DNA from: a bacterium
GTDB taxonomy: Bacteria > Bacteroidota > Ignavibacteria > Kapaibacteriales > UBA2268
Assembly (NCBI GenBank): GCA_024711295.1
Contig: JANJTB010000006.1
Coordinates: 186,001-250,000 of the forward strand
Length of the DNA: 64,000 nt
Direction: 5' to 3'
Part shown: positions 1 to 9,115 of the stretch, in pieces
Numbering within the stretch: position 1 is the stretch's first letter
How the letters are laid out: each line of letters opens with the position of its first letter
Made by a program: the position numbers and the translations under genes
Notes under the pieces: generated by a model
Seen by the model: the letters and a program-made list of their open reading frames with translations, nothing else
Told to the model about the DNA's origin: nothing
The model's database searches: none

Positions 1-393
1 GATGTTGCACTTGTGGAGAAGCAACAATTCGAGCAACTAGCTCAAGAAAAGGAAATTCAAAAAAATACCGCATTTTATGTGATAGGTAAAGAAAAGAATT
101 TGAAGCAAGACAATATTATTAAGATGGAAGGTGAAGGATTTTTGGGTATAGGTGGTAAATATGTACCTTCGACAGAAGCAGACCTAAAGTATTTCACTAA
201 AATTGATATTTACAAAGATACTCTAATTCCTTTGCCGTCGAATTCAAAAGTTGCTGAAATAGTATCAACTCATAACAAAAGAATGATTGAGTATCATAAT
301 CCTGCGTCGGGTTCTGATATGCTGAAAATAAAGTCTCCCGAGAGTTTTTGGAGGACTGATAAATTATTAATAATTATAGTAGAAGACAAGTAA
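1..393 (+). CDS. C-terminal part of a coiled-coil envelope protein (5' truncated by window edge)
   Basis: The reading frame is open to base 1, so the visible 130 or so residues are the end of a longer protein. The first GTG at base 13 is probably not the start. The visible part begins with a Gln/Glu/Lys-rich helical stretch typical of the end of a coiled coil, followed by a compact domain (YVIGKEKNL, GFLGIGGKY, ESFWRTDKLLIIIVEDK). This layout recalls coiled-coil lipoproteins of Bacteroidota that end in a YVIG-type domain; that is from memory and unverified. No function can be assigned. The DUF3078 gene follows 31 bp downstream on the same strand. Confidence 0.6.
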   Translation, partial: DVALVEKQQFEQLAQEKEIQKNTAFYVIGKEKNLKQDNIIKMEGEGFLGIGGKYVPSTEADLKYFTKIDIYKDTLIPLPSNSKVAEIVSTHNKRMIEYHNPASGSDMLKIKSPESFWRTDKLLIIIVEDK

Positions 394-424
394 TTTAATA
401 ACAATTTATTTAAAGGTTTAAAAT

Positions 425-1333
425 ATGAAAAAAAATATTATTTATTTATTATTGATATTTGTAATTTATAACACAGCAATTTCTAATGATACAACAACAA
501 CCCACAAGTTGCTATGGAAAAAAGGTGGTTTAACGGGATTGAATTTTTCAAATGTTGGTTTGCAGAATTGGGCAGGTGGTGGTTCAGATATGGTATCTGT
601 TACAGGTCTTGCACAACTTTATGCTAATTACAAAACAGATAATATGTCTTGGGATAATTCTCTTGATATGGGCTATGGTTTGGTAAAACAAGGTAAAGAA
701 GACTTACGAAAAAGTGACGACAGATTGATTTTTCTTTCCAAATTTGGTTATAACGCCACACCAAAATTATTTTATACTGCTCTTTTGGATTTCAGAACCC
801 AATTTGATTTAGGTTATGACTACAGTAAAAGAGAACCAAATTCTGATAGGGCACTTTTAATATCTGATTTTATGTCACCTGCATACTTAAACTTAGGTTT
901 GGGTATGAATTACAAACCTGATGAATTTTGGCAAATGTTTATTTCAGCTGTATCCAACCGTCTGATAATTGTTCTGAATGAACAACTTTCAAATCAGGGG
1001 GCCTATGGTGTCAATCCCGGAGAAAACATATTCAGCCAGCTTGGTGCTTCTGCAAACATTGTTTTTCAAAAAGATATATTTGATAATGTGAATTTCAGGT
1101 CACGATTAAATTTGTTCTCTGCCTATAACAGGTTCACATCTGTTGTGGTCACTTCAGAAACAGCTATCAATATGAAAGTAAACAGCTTTATACAAGCTTC
1201 AGTAGCTTTAGACCTTATTTATGATGATAAGGTTATGATTAACAGAAATGATGGGACTATTGGACCTGATACACAAATAAGACACGTTATAGGTGTTGGT
1301 ATAGCATACAAATTTGGTGATGACAGAAACTAA
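425..1333 (+). CDS. DUF3078 family outer-membrane protein
   Basis: A 302-residue protein with a signal peptide (residues 1 to about 20, Lys-Lys then a hydrophobic core) and a mature part of alternating amphipathic strands rich in Gly, Asn and aromatic residues, ending in a strand that fits a beta-barrel terminus. The early region with LTGLNFSNVGLQNWAGGG and later KDIFDNVNFRSRLNLF matches my knowledge of the DUF3078 family of Bacteroidota. The family has no established biochemical role; an outer-membrane location is inferred. The ATG at 425 directly precedes the signal peptide. An inverted repeat lies just downstream, before the convergent HAD gene. Confidence 0.75.
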   Translation: MKKNIIYLLLIFVIYNTAISNDTTTTHKLLWKKGGLTGLNFSNVGLQNWAGGGSDMVSVTGLAQLYANYKTDNMSWDNSLDMGYGLVKQGKEDLRKSDDRLIFLSKFGYNATPKLFYTALLDFRTQFDLGYDYSKREPNSDRALLISDFMSPAYLNLGLGMNYKPDEFWQMFISAVSNRLIIVLNEQLSNQGAYGVNPGENIFSQLGASANIVFQKDIFDNVNFRSRLNLFSAYNRFTSVVVTSETAINMKVNSFIQASVALDLIYDDKVMINRNDGTIGPDTQIRHVIGVGIAYKFGDDRN

Positions 1334-1357
1334 TTCTGTTTTAATTTATTCAATTGA

Positions 1358-1434
1358 TTAAGGGGCTATCAATAATTTTCACTCTACATGAAAGTTAATG
1401 GAATATAAATTTTGAGATATTAATAGCCCCTTAA
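1358..1434. terminator. Long inverted repeat between convergent genes
   Basis: Perfect 12-bp arms (1358-1369, core AGGGGCTAT, and 1423-1434, core ATAGCCCC) are separated by 53 bases, between the convergent DUF3078 and HAD genes. The arms start and end in A/T. It could act as a two-way terminator, but the loop is unusually long for an intrinsic terminator, so the role is uncertain. Confidence 0.4.
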
Positions 1435-1439
1435 AATAA

Positions 1440-2192
1440 TTAAATTGAATTTTCAATTTCTACAAGTGTACTTTCAAATTCGTTCCAATTGAAAATTTCT
1501 GAGTCTGCCAAAGTGATTTTATTATTATCCTTATTTAAAACAGCGGTTTGGTCGCCACTAAATCTAATAGCGCGCATCCCAACTTTTTTTGCTCCTACAA
1601 TATCAGTCTTTTCAATATCGCCAATGTGCAAAGAATTCATGGGTTCGATAGATAATTGATCTAAAATTGTTGTATAGGCTTTTTCATGTGGTTTAGAAAC
1701 ACCGGTTTCATCACTAAAGCTAAATGCATCGAACAGATCTAAAACACCCGCATTTTGCATTACCATTTTAAGAATTGAACCGGGAGTAAATCCTGTATCA
1801 GATATTAATCCAAGTTTATATCCTCTGCTTTTAAGATTACTAAGTGTTTCGAACGAATTTTCCATTAAGCTTGGTGGATAATCCAAAATTGACTCTGCAA
1901 ACGATTTGGCAACCCTTTGTATCGAATTATCATTATGAGGCAAATTTAAATATGACCACAAATACCCGATTGTTTCAATTGTTTCAGGGGTCCTTTGTTG
2001 GTTCATCCAAATGTTATTAAAAAACTCCCAAGATGCCTGTACAGCTTCACTGAATTTATCATGGCTTACCTTGACATCTAGTTTAGCAATTTCTTCGGCA
2101 AATACGTGCTGCCTGACTGCATTCCTTTTTATTCCATTACTTGAATCAAATAATGTATTCCAAAAATCAATAGTAATTAATTGTATTTTCAT
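1440..2192 (-). CDS. HAD-superfamily hydrolase
   Basis: A 250-residue HAD-type phosphatase of the haloacid-dehalogenase-like group. All four motifs are visible: nucleophile Asp9 with Thr13 (IDFWNTLF), Ser131 in GLISDTG, Lys167 in SKPHEKAY, and Asp192/Asp197 in HIGDIEKTD. A helical cap fits residues 15-105. The usual second acid of motif I is Trp here, as in several dehalogenase-like members, so a phosphomonoesterase role is likely but not certain. The substrate cannot be told from sequence. It follows the symporter gene on the same strand with a 69-bp gap. Confidence 0.8.
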   Translation of the reverse strand: MKIQLITIDFWNTLFDSSNGIKRNAVRQHVFAEEIAKLDVKVSHDKFSEAVQASWEFFNNIWMNQQRTPETIETIGYLWSYLNLPHNDNSIQRVAKSFAESILDYPPSLMENSFETLSNLKSRGYKLGLISDTGFTPGSILKMVMQNAGVLDLFDAFSFSDETGVSKPHEKAYTTILDQLSIEPMNSLHIGDIEKTDIVGAKKVGMRAIRFSGDQTAVLNKDNNKITLADSEIFNWNEFESTLVEIENSI

Positions 2193-2261
2193 TTAATTAA
2201 AGTATGCTTTATTATAAAACAAATAGTGACATTGATGAATGACAAAAATTGCATATAAACA

Positions 2262-3626
2262 CTAACTAATACCTGTCACTTTGAATATGCTAACAAGTAT
2301 AACAAGGACAATTACAGGTAATAAATACTTTATTAGAAATATCCATGTACCTTTGAATTTGCTGAAATTATCTCCTGAAATCATGATTTCAGCTCCGGCA
2401 TTTTTTGCTCCCCAAATCCATCCTATAAATATACAAAGAAGCAAGGCTCCAAATGTAAGTAAAAAATCTCCAAAGAAAAAGCTCATTTGACTTAGAAAAT
2501 CTGCTGATGTCAGACTTGAAGGCAACCATCCGAAATTTGTAAAAAATTTAACCGTTCCTTGAGATAATGCTGATGGTAATCCAACTATAAAAACGAAAAA
2601 TGCAACATACCACACAATCTTTTTCCTACTGACATTCTTTTCATCAACAAGATAAGAAACTGGAACTTCGAGAAGAGATATTGTAGAAGTAAGCGCAGCA
2701 ATAGACAGCAAGATGAAAAATGCTGCACCAACAAAATTCCCTGCAGGCATTTGGCTGAATAGCTTGGGTAATACGATAAAAACTAAAGATGGACCTGATG
2801 CCGGATTTTCTCCAAGAGCAAATAATGCCGGAAATATTATCAGACCAGCAAAAAGTGCTACTATTGCATCGAATAATACTATATACAAAGCTGAAGTGAA
2901 AATGTTAGTTGACTTAGGTATATAGCTTCCAAATGTTATCATTAAGCCTAATCCTAAACTTAATGAAAAAAATGCCTGACCTAGTGCTGCAATAATTGTT
3001 TTAAATCCTACTTTGCTGAAATCTGGATATAAATAAAATTCTATCCCTTGTGATGAATTTGGAAGAAGATTTGCATAAACAATCAGTATTATAAATAAAA
3101 CCAATAATAACGGCATAAGTATCTTTGACCACTTTTCAATTCCACTCTCTACACCCTTATATACAATTACAGCAGTAACTATTATAAAGATTGCGTACAG
3201 ACCAATTTCATATTGTGGATTGCTGATAAAAGCTGAAAAATCATTACTTGCAGGTGTACCTGTATCAAAAAGTGATTTGAAAATATATCCAAAAGTCCAT
3301 CCGGCAATCACACCATAAAAAGATAAAATTCCAATACTTGTAATGATTCCAAGCAAGCCAACATATTTCCATTTATTACCCGGTTTGACTTTTTCAATAG
3401 CTCCAACAGGATTTAACTGTGTTGCTCTGCCCAAAGCGAATTCAGCCATCATATAAGGCAAACCAAGCAATAAAACGAATACTAAATAGATTAATACGAA
3501 TGCGGCACCACCGTTCTCACCTGTAATATACGGGAATCTCCAAACATTTCCGAGGCCTATCGCTGAGCCGCTTGCTGCTAAGATAAAACCTAATTTGGAA
3601 CCCCATAATCCGCGTTCACTTTTCAT
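2262..3626 (-). CDS. Sodium:neurotransmitter symporter family (LeuT-fold) transporter
   Basis: A 454-residue polytopic membrane protein with about 11-12 hydrophobic segments. The N-terminus (GLWGSKLGFILAASGSAIG followed by GNVWRFPY) is the hallmark of bacterial NSS transporters, which take up amino acids or similar solutes with Na+ across the inner membrane. The unwound TM1 region with the GSAIGLGNVWRFP core, which builds Na+ and substrate sites, is intact. The substrate is unknown; bacterial members include amino-acid and tryptophan transporters. ATG 3626 gives a short cytoplasmic N-terminus typical of the family. Confidence 0.9.
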   Translation of the reverse strand: MKSERGLWGSKLGFILAASGSAIGLGNVWRFPYITGENGGAAFVLIYLVFVLLLGLPYMMAEFALGRATQLNPVGAIEKVKPGNKWKYVGLLGIITSIGILSFYGVIAGWTFGYIFKSLFDTGTPASNDFSAFISNPQYEIGLYAIFIIVTAVIVYKGVESGIEKWSKILMPLLLVLFIILIVYANLLPNSSQGIEFYLYPDFSKVGFKTIIAALGQAFFSLSLGLGLMITFGSYIPKSTNIFTSALYIVLFDAIVALFAGLIIFPALFALGENPASGPSLVFIVLPKLFSQMPAGNFVGAAFFILLSIAALTSTISLLEVPVSYLVDEKNVSRKKIVWYVAFFVFIVGLPSALSQGTVKFFTNFGWLPSSLTSADFLSQMSFFFGDFLLTFGALLLCIFIGWIWGAKNAGAEIMISGDNFSKFKGTWIFLIKYLLPVIVLVILVSIFKVTGIS

Positions 3627-3663
3627 GTTTTTGAGCCTAATTGTATTTATTTACATATTAAAT

Positions 3664-5622
3664 TTATTCCAGAGGTGTTTCTACCTCAATTAGAACTGTT
3701 CTTGAATAAAATCTTCCTTCAGGAGTATTGTTGTTGATTTTACCATCGACAAAGCCAACACCTTTTGATTCAATAATATTGATATCGGGAATAATGCTCT
3801 TTAAATAATTACTTACATTTATGGCTCTCTGCTCAGATAAAGTTAAATTATAATTCTCCTCACCAAGTTTGTCTGTGGAGCCGGTAATTTTAATCTTTGA
3901 GTTTTGTTTAACTTCATTTTTTACAAAGTTTTGTATCATCAGTTTATTGAAATTGGATAGCTCTGATTTATCAAAGTCAAATACTATAAGATTCAACCTG
4001 CCTGTTTCAAAACTCTCTTTCTGTGTTATAAACCTTAACAACTTATCAATTCTACTCTTATTACCTTTATTATCACTAAAATTTAGCTCCAAAGCAAGCT
4101 TATCATTGGGATTTAAATTTGATTTACCAAAAGCATCACCAAAAACAATGCTTTGTGGGATATCCTCATCCTTTGTAATTGTATTAATCAAATTATTATT
4201 TTTTAAAGATTTTAATTCAAAGGACTTTAATTGGATGTCAGGCTTAATATCCAGATAAATATTTGATGTTAAATTACTAAATTCACTAAATTTACTATTA
4301 ATAACAGGTTCAAGGAGCTGATAATCATCTGAGTTTAATTCAACTCTTCTGTTTTCTTCAAAACCTTCATCATAGTTTTCAGAAGTAGGTAAAGTTGGTT
4401 TCTTGATATAAGATGTAACTAACCTTTTTTTGTCTATCATCCATTTTTCATGTAAATAGTTTGCTACATGTTCTGCTCTTTGTTTGGCTAAGTTGAAATC
4501 AGGATATTCTTGTATTTCCTTACTGTCCTGAGTACCATTGATTCTCAGAGTTGAACTTTTGTTTTTCAACATTCTGGAACCAATTATATTTAATAAATTA
4601 TAGTATATTTGTAAATTATCGTTAGGTATTTCATTTTCACTAAATTTTGAGAAATTTTCGGTATATTTATTATTTAATTCTGCTTTACCGAAATCGAAGA
4701 AAATATATGGAAGAATCGGATAAGTCTGCGTTACTATCAACTCTTTCAGATACAAATCTGTTACTTCTAAGCTATATTTTGGTTCGATAAATGTATCTTT
4801 TTGGGTTATAATCGGCTCTTCGTTTTTTATTTGTATGATTGGACTAACTCTTTCAGGAATGGTTTTGTCCAAATTGGTTTCGAAACCAATTGACAGACTC
4901 AATCTGAAAATATTTTGATACCAGTCTGAAACTGATATTGCAGAATTTATTGATTTTCTAAACGAGATTCCGGGTTCAATTATCATATCATTTTTTAACT
5001 GGTGTTTATATGATAATCCCAGTGAAACTCCAATAGCTGTACCGGTGTTGTTAATTTTTCCGTTTGATACTGAGTGTTTACGTGTCAGGTCAGGAAATAA
5101 ATAATTATTTGGGCTAATAATTGATTCGCTGTTATCATATTCAGCAGAAAATATTGGATTACCAAAATCGGCTGAAAGCCTGATATAAGCCGGAACATCT
5201 ATTATGGGTTGGTATTTGATTCCTAAATCAATAATTACATACTCAAGATTTCCTGAATAATCGTGTCCCATAACCAATGGTTGATATGAATTGGACGCAG
5301 GATTAAATACCTCGAAACCGGATGTTTCTTCGTAAAGAGTAACAGGTCTTTTATCAAAAATAAACCTGATATCAAAATCAATATTTGGAATTGGTTTTTG
5401 ATAAGAATAAAATAGTCCAAGATGGTAGCTAACCTCAGATCCGTTATTATAATTTCCGCAGTCATCTGATGAGTAATATATGGGAATATTTGTATTGTTC
5501 AGAACATAAGATGGACCAATCAAAAAGCCAAAATAGTGCTTTTTGGGGTGTCCATCATCGGGTTTAACAATAATTGTAATAGCAAAAAAAAATATTATAT
5601 AAAGTATTATAAATTTAATCAA
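3664..5622 (-). CDS. Outer-membrane protein with beta-barrel and two OmpA-like domains
   Basis: A 652-residue protein: signal peptide (1-20), a predicted outer-membrane barrel (about 25-255), a first OmpA-like peptidoglycan-binding domain (about 310-430, with LAKQRAEHVANYL and EENRRVEL) and a second at the C-terminus (about 560-648, with FDFDKSEL, ITGSTDKLG, LSEQRAINVSNYL). A linker of about 120 residues separates the two. The family usually tethers the outer membrane to peptidoglycan; a repeated OmpA domain is less common. The start is TTG, one base after the stop of the DUF3137 gene; it is chosen because the signal peptide begins there and no ATG is available. It is likely co-transcribed with lemA and the DUF3137 gene. 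Confidence 0.8.
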   Translation of the reverse strand: MIKFIILYIIFFFAITIIVKPDDGHPKKHYFGFLIGPSYVLNNTNIPIYYSSDDCGNYNNGSEVSYHLGLFYSYQKPIPNIDFDIRFIFDKRPVTLYEETSGFEVFNPASNSYQPLVMGHDYSGNLEYVIIDLGIKYQPIIDVPAYIRLSADFGNPIFSAEYDNSESIISPNNYLFPDLTRKHSVSNGKINNTGTAIGVSLGLSYKHQLKNDMIIEPGISFRKSINSAISVSDWYQNIFRLSLSIGFETNLDKTIPERVSPIIQIKNEEPIITQKDTFIEPKYSLEVTDLYLKELIVTQTYPILPYIFFDFGKAELNNKYTENFSKFSENEIPNDNLQIYYNLLNIIGSRMLKNKSSTLRINGTQDSKEIQEYPDFNLAKQRAEHVANYLHEKWMIDKKRLVTSYIKKPTLPTSENYDEGFEENRRVELNSDDYQLLEPVINSKFSEFSNLTSNIYLDIKPDIQLKSFELKSLKNNNLINTITKDEDIPQSIVFGDAFGKSNLNPNDKLALELNFSDNKGNKSRIDKLLRFITQKESFETGRLNLIVFDFDKSELSNFNKLMIQNFVKNEVKQNSKIKITGSTDKLGEENYNLTLSEQRAINVSNYLKSIIPDINIIESKGVGFVDGKINNNTPEGRFYSRTVLIEVETPLE

Positions 5623-5623
5623 T

Positions 5624-6622
5624 CTATTCTTTTCCCCAAATTCTTAAATTTAAGTTTAACTCGTCAACAATTGAAAGAGTTAGCTCTAATTGCTCATAAT
5701 AGACTCTTAAAGTTTCCTCTGATACAAGCTTACCAAATATTTTGGGCTCAAACAATCTACCTTTGTAATGTATGCCCAAATAAATATGATTATCAACAAA
5801 AGAAATATAGATATCTTTTTTTACTTTTCTTTTGAAATTAGTCAATCGATCCATAATACTGGTGGAAAGAATAAACCTTGATTCAATTTGGTCATTTGAA
5901 TAAACCATAAATTCTTTTTCAAATTCAATATCTTCCAACTTTACGAGCTCACCGTATTGCTTCATCAAACTTTGGAAAAAGTTGGCAAATTTACCTAAGG
6001 TTCTTTCTGCTTTATCTGGTAAAACAATAGTTTTTCCATTGAAGTTTTTGTTAAAATCAGCAATAAAAAAAATACCACCAAATATTTCGACCAATGTTTT
6101 TTTGTTGTCACTTGAGTTTTCTTCGACAAATACATGAATTTCAGAGAACTTGATATTTGTTTTGTCAAGCTTTCCTTCAACATAGTCGTCACCATAGTAT
6201 TTATCTATTCTGCGTGGGAAAAGTCCGCTCTTTTCAAATTGGTCAAATGGAATATAATTGTTTGGTTGATAATTCAGTGATTTGTCAAAAAACTCAATGA
6301 TACTTTTGATGATTCTAAGTTTGAAATTGTATGTGAATTCATTTCTAATTTTTCTTTGATGCTTATATACAAATACTATCAAAACTACATAAAGTATAAG
6401 GGAAATAACTGATACAACAGTATAAAACCAGTTATCTTCAATTATATTTATTAATAATTCGAAAACACCCATTAATGCCAAAATACCAATAACCTGAAGT
6501 GTAATAAGAGCTCTAAAAAAAATCAGTTTCTTAACAACTTTAGATCTTAAATCACTTTGGTTGTTGAGTTCATTATTTAAAGAAGTATTACAGAAAGTTT
6601 TGAATTCTTCATAAGTTTTCAT
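5624..6622 (-). CDS. DUF3137 membrane protein
   Basis: A 332-residue protein with two adjacent transmembrane segments (about residues 32-55 and 65-87) followed by a large soluble domain with the pattern of DUF3137 (EIFGGIFFIADFNKNF, LPDKAER, FMVYSNDQIESRFIL). The function of the family is unknown; genes of this family are often next to lemA, as here, where lemA lies 15 or so bases upstream. The gene is followed by the tandem-OmpA gene with only one base between stop and start, so the three probably form one transcript. Confidence 0.8.
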   Translation of the reverse strand: MKTYEEFKTFCNTSLNNELNNQSDLRSKVVKKLIFFRALITLQVIGILALMGVFELLINIIEDNWFYTVVSVISLILYVVLIVFVYKHQRKIRNEFTYNFKLRIIKSIIEFFDKSLNYQPNNYIPFDQFEKSGLFPRRIDKYYGDDYVEGKLDKTNIKFSEIHVFVEENSSDNKKTLVEIFGGIFFIADFNKNFNGKTIVLPDKAERTLGKFANFFQSLMKQYGELVKLEDIEFEKEFMVYSNDQIESRFILSTSIMDRLTNFKRKVKKDIYISFVDNHIYLGIHYKGRLFEPKIFGKLVSEETLRVYYEQLELTLSIVDELNLNLRIWGKE

Positions 6623-6637
6623 TTTTAAAAATCTTAT

Positions 6638-7207
6638 TTATGAGTTGAAAAGCTTTTTAACATCAACATTTTTTCTTTCTGTTTCATCAATTTGGAATAA
6701 CTGTTTAACTTTGAACCCCATAATACCAGCCATTATGTTTGATGGAAACATTTGGACAGAATTGTTGTAGTCAGTAACGGTTGCGTTGAAAGCTCTACGT
6801 GCAGCTGATATTTGTTCTTCAACTTCGTTAATTGAACCTTGCAGATGGATAAAATTTTGATTTGCTTTTAATTCAGGATAATTCTCTACAGCAACTTTTA
6901 TTCCATTCAGTGCTTGACTTATTTGGTTATTCAATGCAACTTTTTCATCTGAATTTAAGTTAGTGTCCATAGCCCTCGAACGTAACTCAGTGATTTTTGT
7001 TAGTGTGCCTTGTTCGTGCTTCATGTACTCTTGAACAGCAGAGACCAAATTAGGTATCAAATCATATCTTTTTTTGAGCAAAACATCAATAGTAGCAAAA
7101 ATATTATCTACCTGATTTCTTTTGTTTATAAGACTATTATAAATTGAAATAATAGTAATCAATACAATTGCTGCTACTACGAGAATAATTATTAGCGTTG
7201 TGTCCAT
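6638..7207 (-). CDS. lemA: LemA family protein
   Basis: A protein of 189 residues with one N-terminal transmembrane helix (about residues 4-25) followed by the LemA signature: NKRNQVDNIFATIDVLLKKR, YDLIPNLV, and a central YPELKANQNF stretch. LemA proteins form helical bundles on the outer side of the membrane and their role is poorly defined. The ATG at 7207 is preferred over a TTG at 7219, which would add four residues before the membrane helix. The gene is first in a minus-strand group with the DUF3137 and tandem-OmpA genes and is divergent from the Ppx/GppA gene. Confidence 0.9.
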   Translation of the reverse strand: MDTTLIIILVVAAIVLITIISIYNSLINKRNQVDNIFATIDVLLKKRYDLIPNLVSAVQEYMKHEQGTLTKITELRSRAMDTNLNSDEKVALNNQISQALNGIKVAVENYPELKANQNFIHLQGSINEVEEQISAARRAFNATVTDYNNSVQMFPSNIMAGIMGFKVKQLFQIDETERKNVDVKKLFNS

Positions 7208-7239
7208 TTTGAAACTCAATTTGATTGTTTAGAATTTTA

Positions 7240-7267
7240 CAAATATATATAATTTGATAAAACAAAT
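7240..7267 (-). promoter_or_regulatory. Possible Bacteroidota-type promoter of lemA
   Basis: Read on the minus strand, TATATTTG (7240-7247) fits the TAnnTTTG -7 box and TTTG (7264-7267) fits the -33 box, 16 bases apart, slightly short of the usual spacing. It lies about 33 bases upstream of the lemA ATG. The motif is AT-rich and expected by chance at times in this DNA, so this is only a candidate. Confidence 0.35.
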
Positions 7268-7349
7268 CATTCTAAATATTAAGATTAGATAATTATATAT
7301 ATATTTTTTTTATTTTTAAAGGTCTTTAAAAACGAAAATTCAAAAAAGA

Positions 7350-8291
7350 ATGAATCTCTCAATAGATAGAACAATACTTTCAATTGATATAGGTACAAAC
7401 TCTATTCACGGAATTATCGCAAGGATAAGTAATTCTGATTTTACAATTTTATTCAGAGACAAAGTATCATTAAGGTTGGGGAATAGTATTGTAAATAATC
7501 AAATATCAGATGACTCCATTATTTCTGCTACTAGAGTTATTGAGAAATTTAAATATCATGCACAAAGTTACAATGCTGAAGTTTTTGCTGTTGCCACGAG
7601 CGCGGTTAGAGAATCTCAAAATAGTGAATATTTTAAAGAGGAAATTTTCAAAAAAACCGGGATATCTATAGATATTATTGATGGGGAAAAGGAAGCTGAA
7701 CTTATCTATTTAGGAGTAAAACATGGACTTAAACCGAAAAGCAGTAGCTTTGTTATTATAGATATTGGTGGTGGAAGTACCGAGTTGGTTTTTTCTTACG
7801 GTCAAAGAACTATTTTCAAAAGTTTGAAAGTAGGTGCTATTAGATTAAGCAAACTTTTTTTTGAAAATTTTTATACTGATAAAACGAATATAGAGAATTG
7901 CAAAAGATATATTTCAGAAATCTTTGATAAAGAAACTAAGGGTTTTGAAAATCGAATATTTGAATCCTTTATTGGAACTTCCGGAACAATACAGCAGATT
8001 GCAAGATTAATTCAGGTTAATAATGGATTTACACCCTTGCGATTTCTAAATGACGTTTCTATTCACACAGAAGATTACAAAAAAATATATAATGAAATAA
8101 TAGAAGCAAGTAAACCTGAAGATAGACTGAGAATTTCAGGTATGGATTCTTCAAGAGCTGATATTATAAGTGCAGGAACGCTTATTCTTGATGAATTTCT
8201 GAATAGGTTTAATGTTACGGAGATATTGGTCTCTACTTTCTCCCTTCGAGAGGGTGTAATTTTTGATAAGTATTATAAAAATATAAAGTAA
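7350..8291 (+). CDS. Ppx/GppA family phosphatase
   Basis: A 313-residue ASKHA-fold phosphatase. Visible motifs are the phosphate loop SIDIGTNSIH (Asp13), the catalytic acid region GEKEAEL (Glu117) and the second phosphate loop DIGGGSTE (138-145). Members hydrolyse polyphosphate ends (Ppx) or pppGpp (GppA). This protein has the two core domains but lacks the C-terminal HD-like extension of about 200 residues found in enterobacterial Ppx and GppA, so the precise substrate is open. It leads a tight plus-strand operon; the punA-like gene starts 3 bases after its stop. Confidence 0.88.
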   Translation: MNLSIDRTILSIDIGTNSIHGIIARISNSDFTILFRDKVSLRLGNSIVNNQISDDSIISATRVIEKFKYHAQSYNAEVFAVATSAVRESQNSEYFKEEIFKKTGISIDIIDGEKEAELIYLGVKHGLKPKSSSFVIIDIGGGSTELVFSYGQRTIFKSLKVGAIRLSKLFFENFYTDKTNIENCKRYISEIFDKETKGFENRIFESFIGTSGTIQQIARLIQVNNGFTPLRFLNDVSIHTEDYKKIYNEIIEASKPEDRLRISGMDSSRADIISAGTLILDEFLNRFNVTEILVSTFSLREGVIFDKYYKNIK

Positions 8292-8293
8292 TT

Positions 8294-9115
8294 ATGACAG
8301 AAAATAGAAAAAGAGTTCTTGAGGCAGCTGAATTTATTAAGCAAATCGAGTCGGAAAAAGTAGAAATCGGTATTATTTTAGGTACCGGTTTGGGCCATTT
8401 GGCAGATAATATCGAGGTGATAACCAAAATTAATTACAAGGACATACCACATTTCCCCATATCAACAGTAGAAAGCCATGAAGGAAACTTGTTATTTGGC
8501 AAACTGGGTGGAAAGAGGATAGTTGCTATGCAGGGTAGATTCCACTATTACGAAGGTTATCAAATACGTCAAATAGCATTGCCTGTAAGAGTAATGAGAG
8601 AACTAGGAGTCAAAACTCTATTTATCTCCAATGCTTGCGGAAGTCTGAATCCTTACATCAAAAGATGTGATTTGATGATAATTGACGACCACATTAACCT
8701 AATAGGTGATAATCCTTTGATTGGTGGATATGATAGTTATTTTGGACCTCGATTTGTTGATATGAGTGAACCTTATAATCAAGAATTAATAAGCTTGGCA
8801 GAAGCAATTTCACTTAAATTAAATCTAAAGGTACACAAAGGAGTTTATTCGGCTATGAGTGGCCCAAGCTTAGAAACACGTGCTGAATATAGAATGTTAA
8901 GAACAATGGGGGCTGATGTGATTGGCATGAGCACAATTCCTGAATGTATAACAGCTCGTCAAATGAATATGAAAGTTTTTGCAGTTTCAATTATTACAGA
9001 TGAGTGTTATCCTGATGCTCTTAAGCCAGTTACTGCTGACGAGATAATTGAAGCAGCCAATATCGCAACTCCTAAGTTAAGTGAATTATTTACAGAAATG
9101 ATTAAATCTCTGTGA
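8294..9115 (+). CDS. punA: Purine nucleoside phosphorylase (trimeric type)
   Basis: A 273-residue enzyme that splits purine nucleosides with phosphate to the free base and (deoxy)ribose 1-phosphate in cytoplasmic salvage. Motifs: phosphate-binding GTGLGH (30-35), SHEG (61-64), QGRFHYYEG (80-88), the purine-site Glu194 in GPSLETRAE, and GMSTIPE. The position that is Asn243 in human PNP is Asp236 here (TDECYP), with the same 42-residue spacing from the conserved Glu. Methylthioadenosine phosphorylases also have Asp there, so adenine nucleosides might be accepted, although I recall the same TDEC motif in other Bacteroidota PNPs. It overlaps the next gene by one base. Confidence 0.9.
   Translation: MTENRKRVLEAAEFIKQIESEKVEIGIILGTGLGHLADNIEVITKINYKDIPHFPISTVESHEGNLLFGKLGGKRIVAMQGRFHYYEGYQIRQIALPVRVMRELGVKTLFISNACGSLNPYIKRCDLMIIDDHINLIGDNPLIGGYDSYFGPRFVDMSEPYNQELISLAEAISLKLNLKVHKGVYSAMSGPSLETRAEYRMLRTMGADVIGMSTIPECITARQMNMKVFAVSIITDECYPDALKPVTADEIIEAANIATPKLSELFTEMIKSL

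Noticed and set aside
3869-4258. 129-codon plus-strand ORF opposite the tandem-OmpA gene
   Set aside because: Low-complexity Leu/Ser/Phe translation of the opposite strand; the OmpA frame has clear domains.
7560-7620. Ppx/GppA protein as a true polyphosphatase
   Set aside because: The missing C-terminal domains leave Ppx and GppA activities undecided, so no symbol was given.
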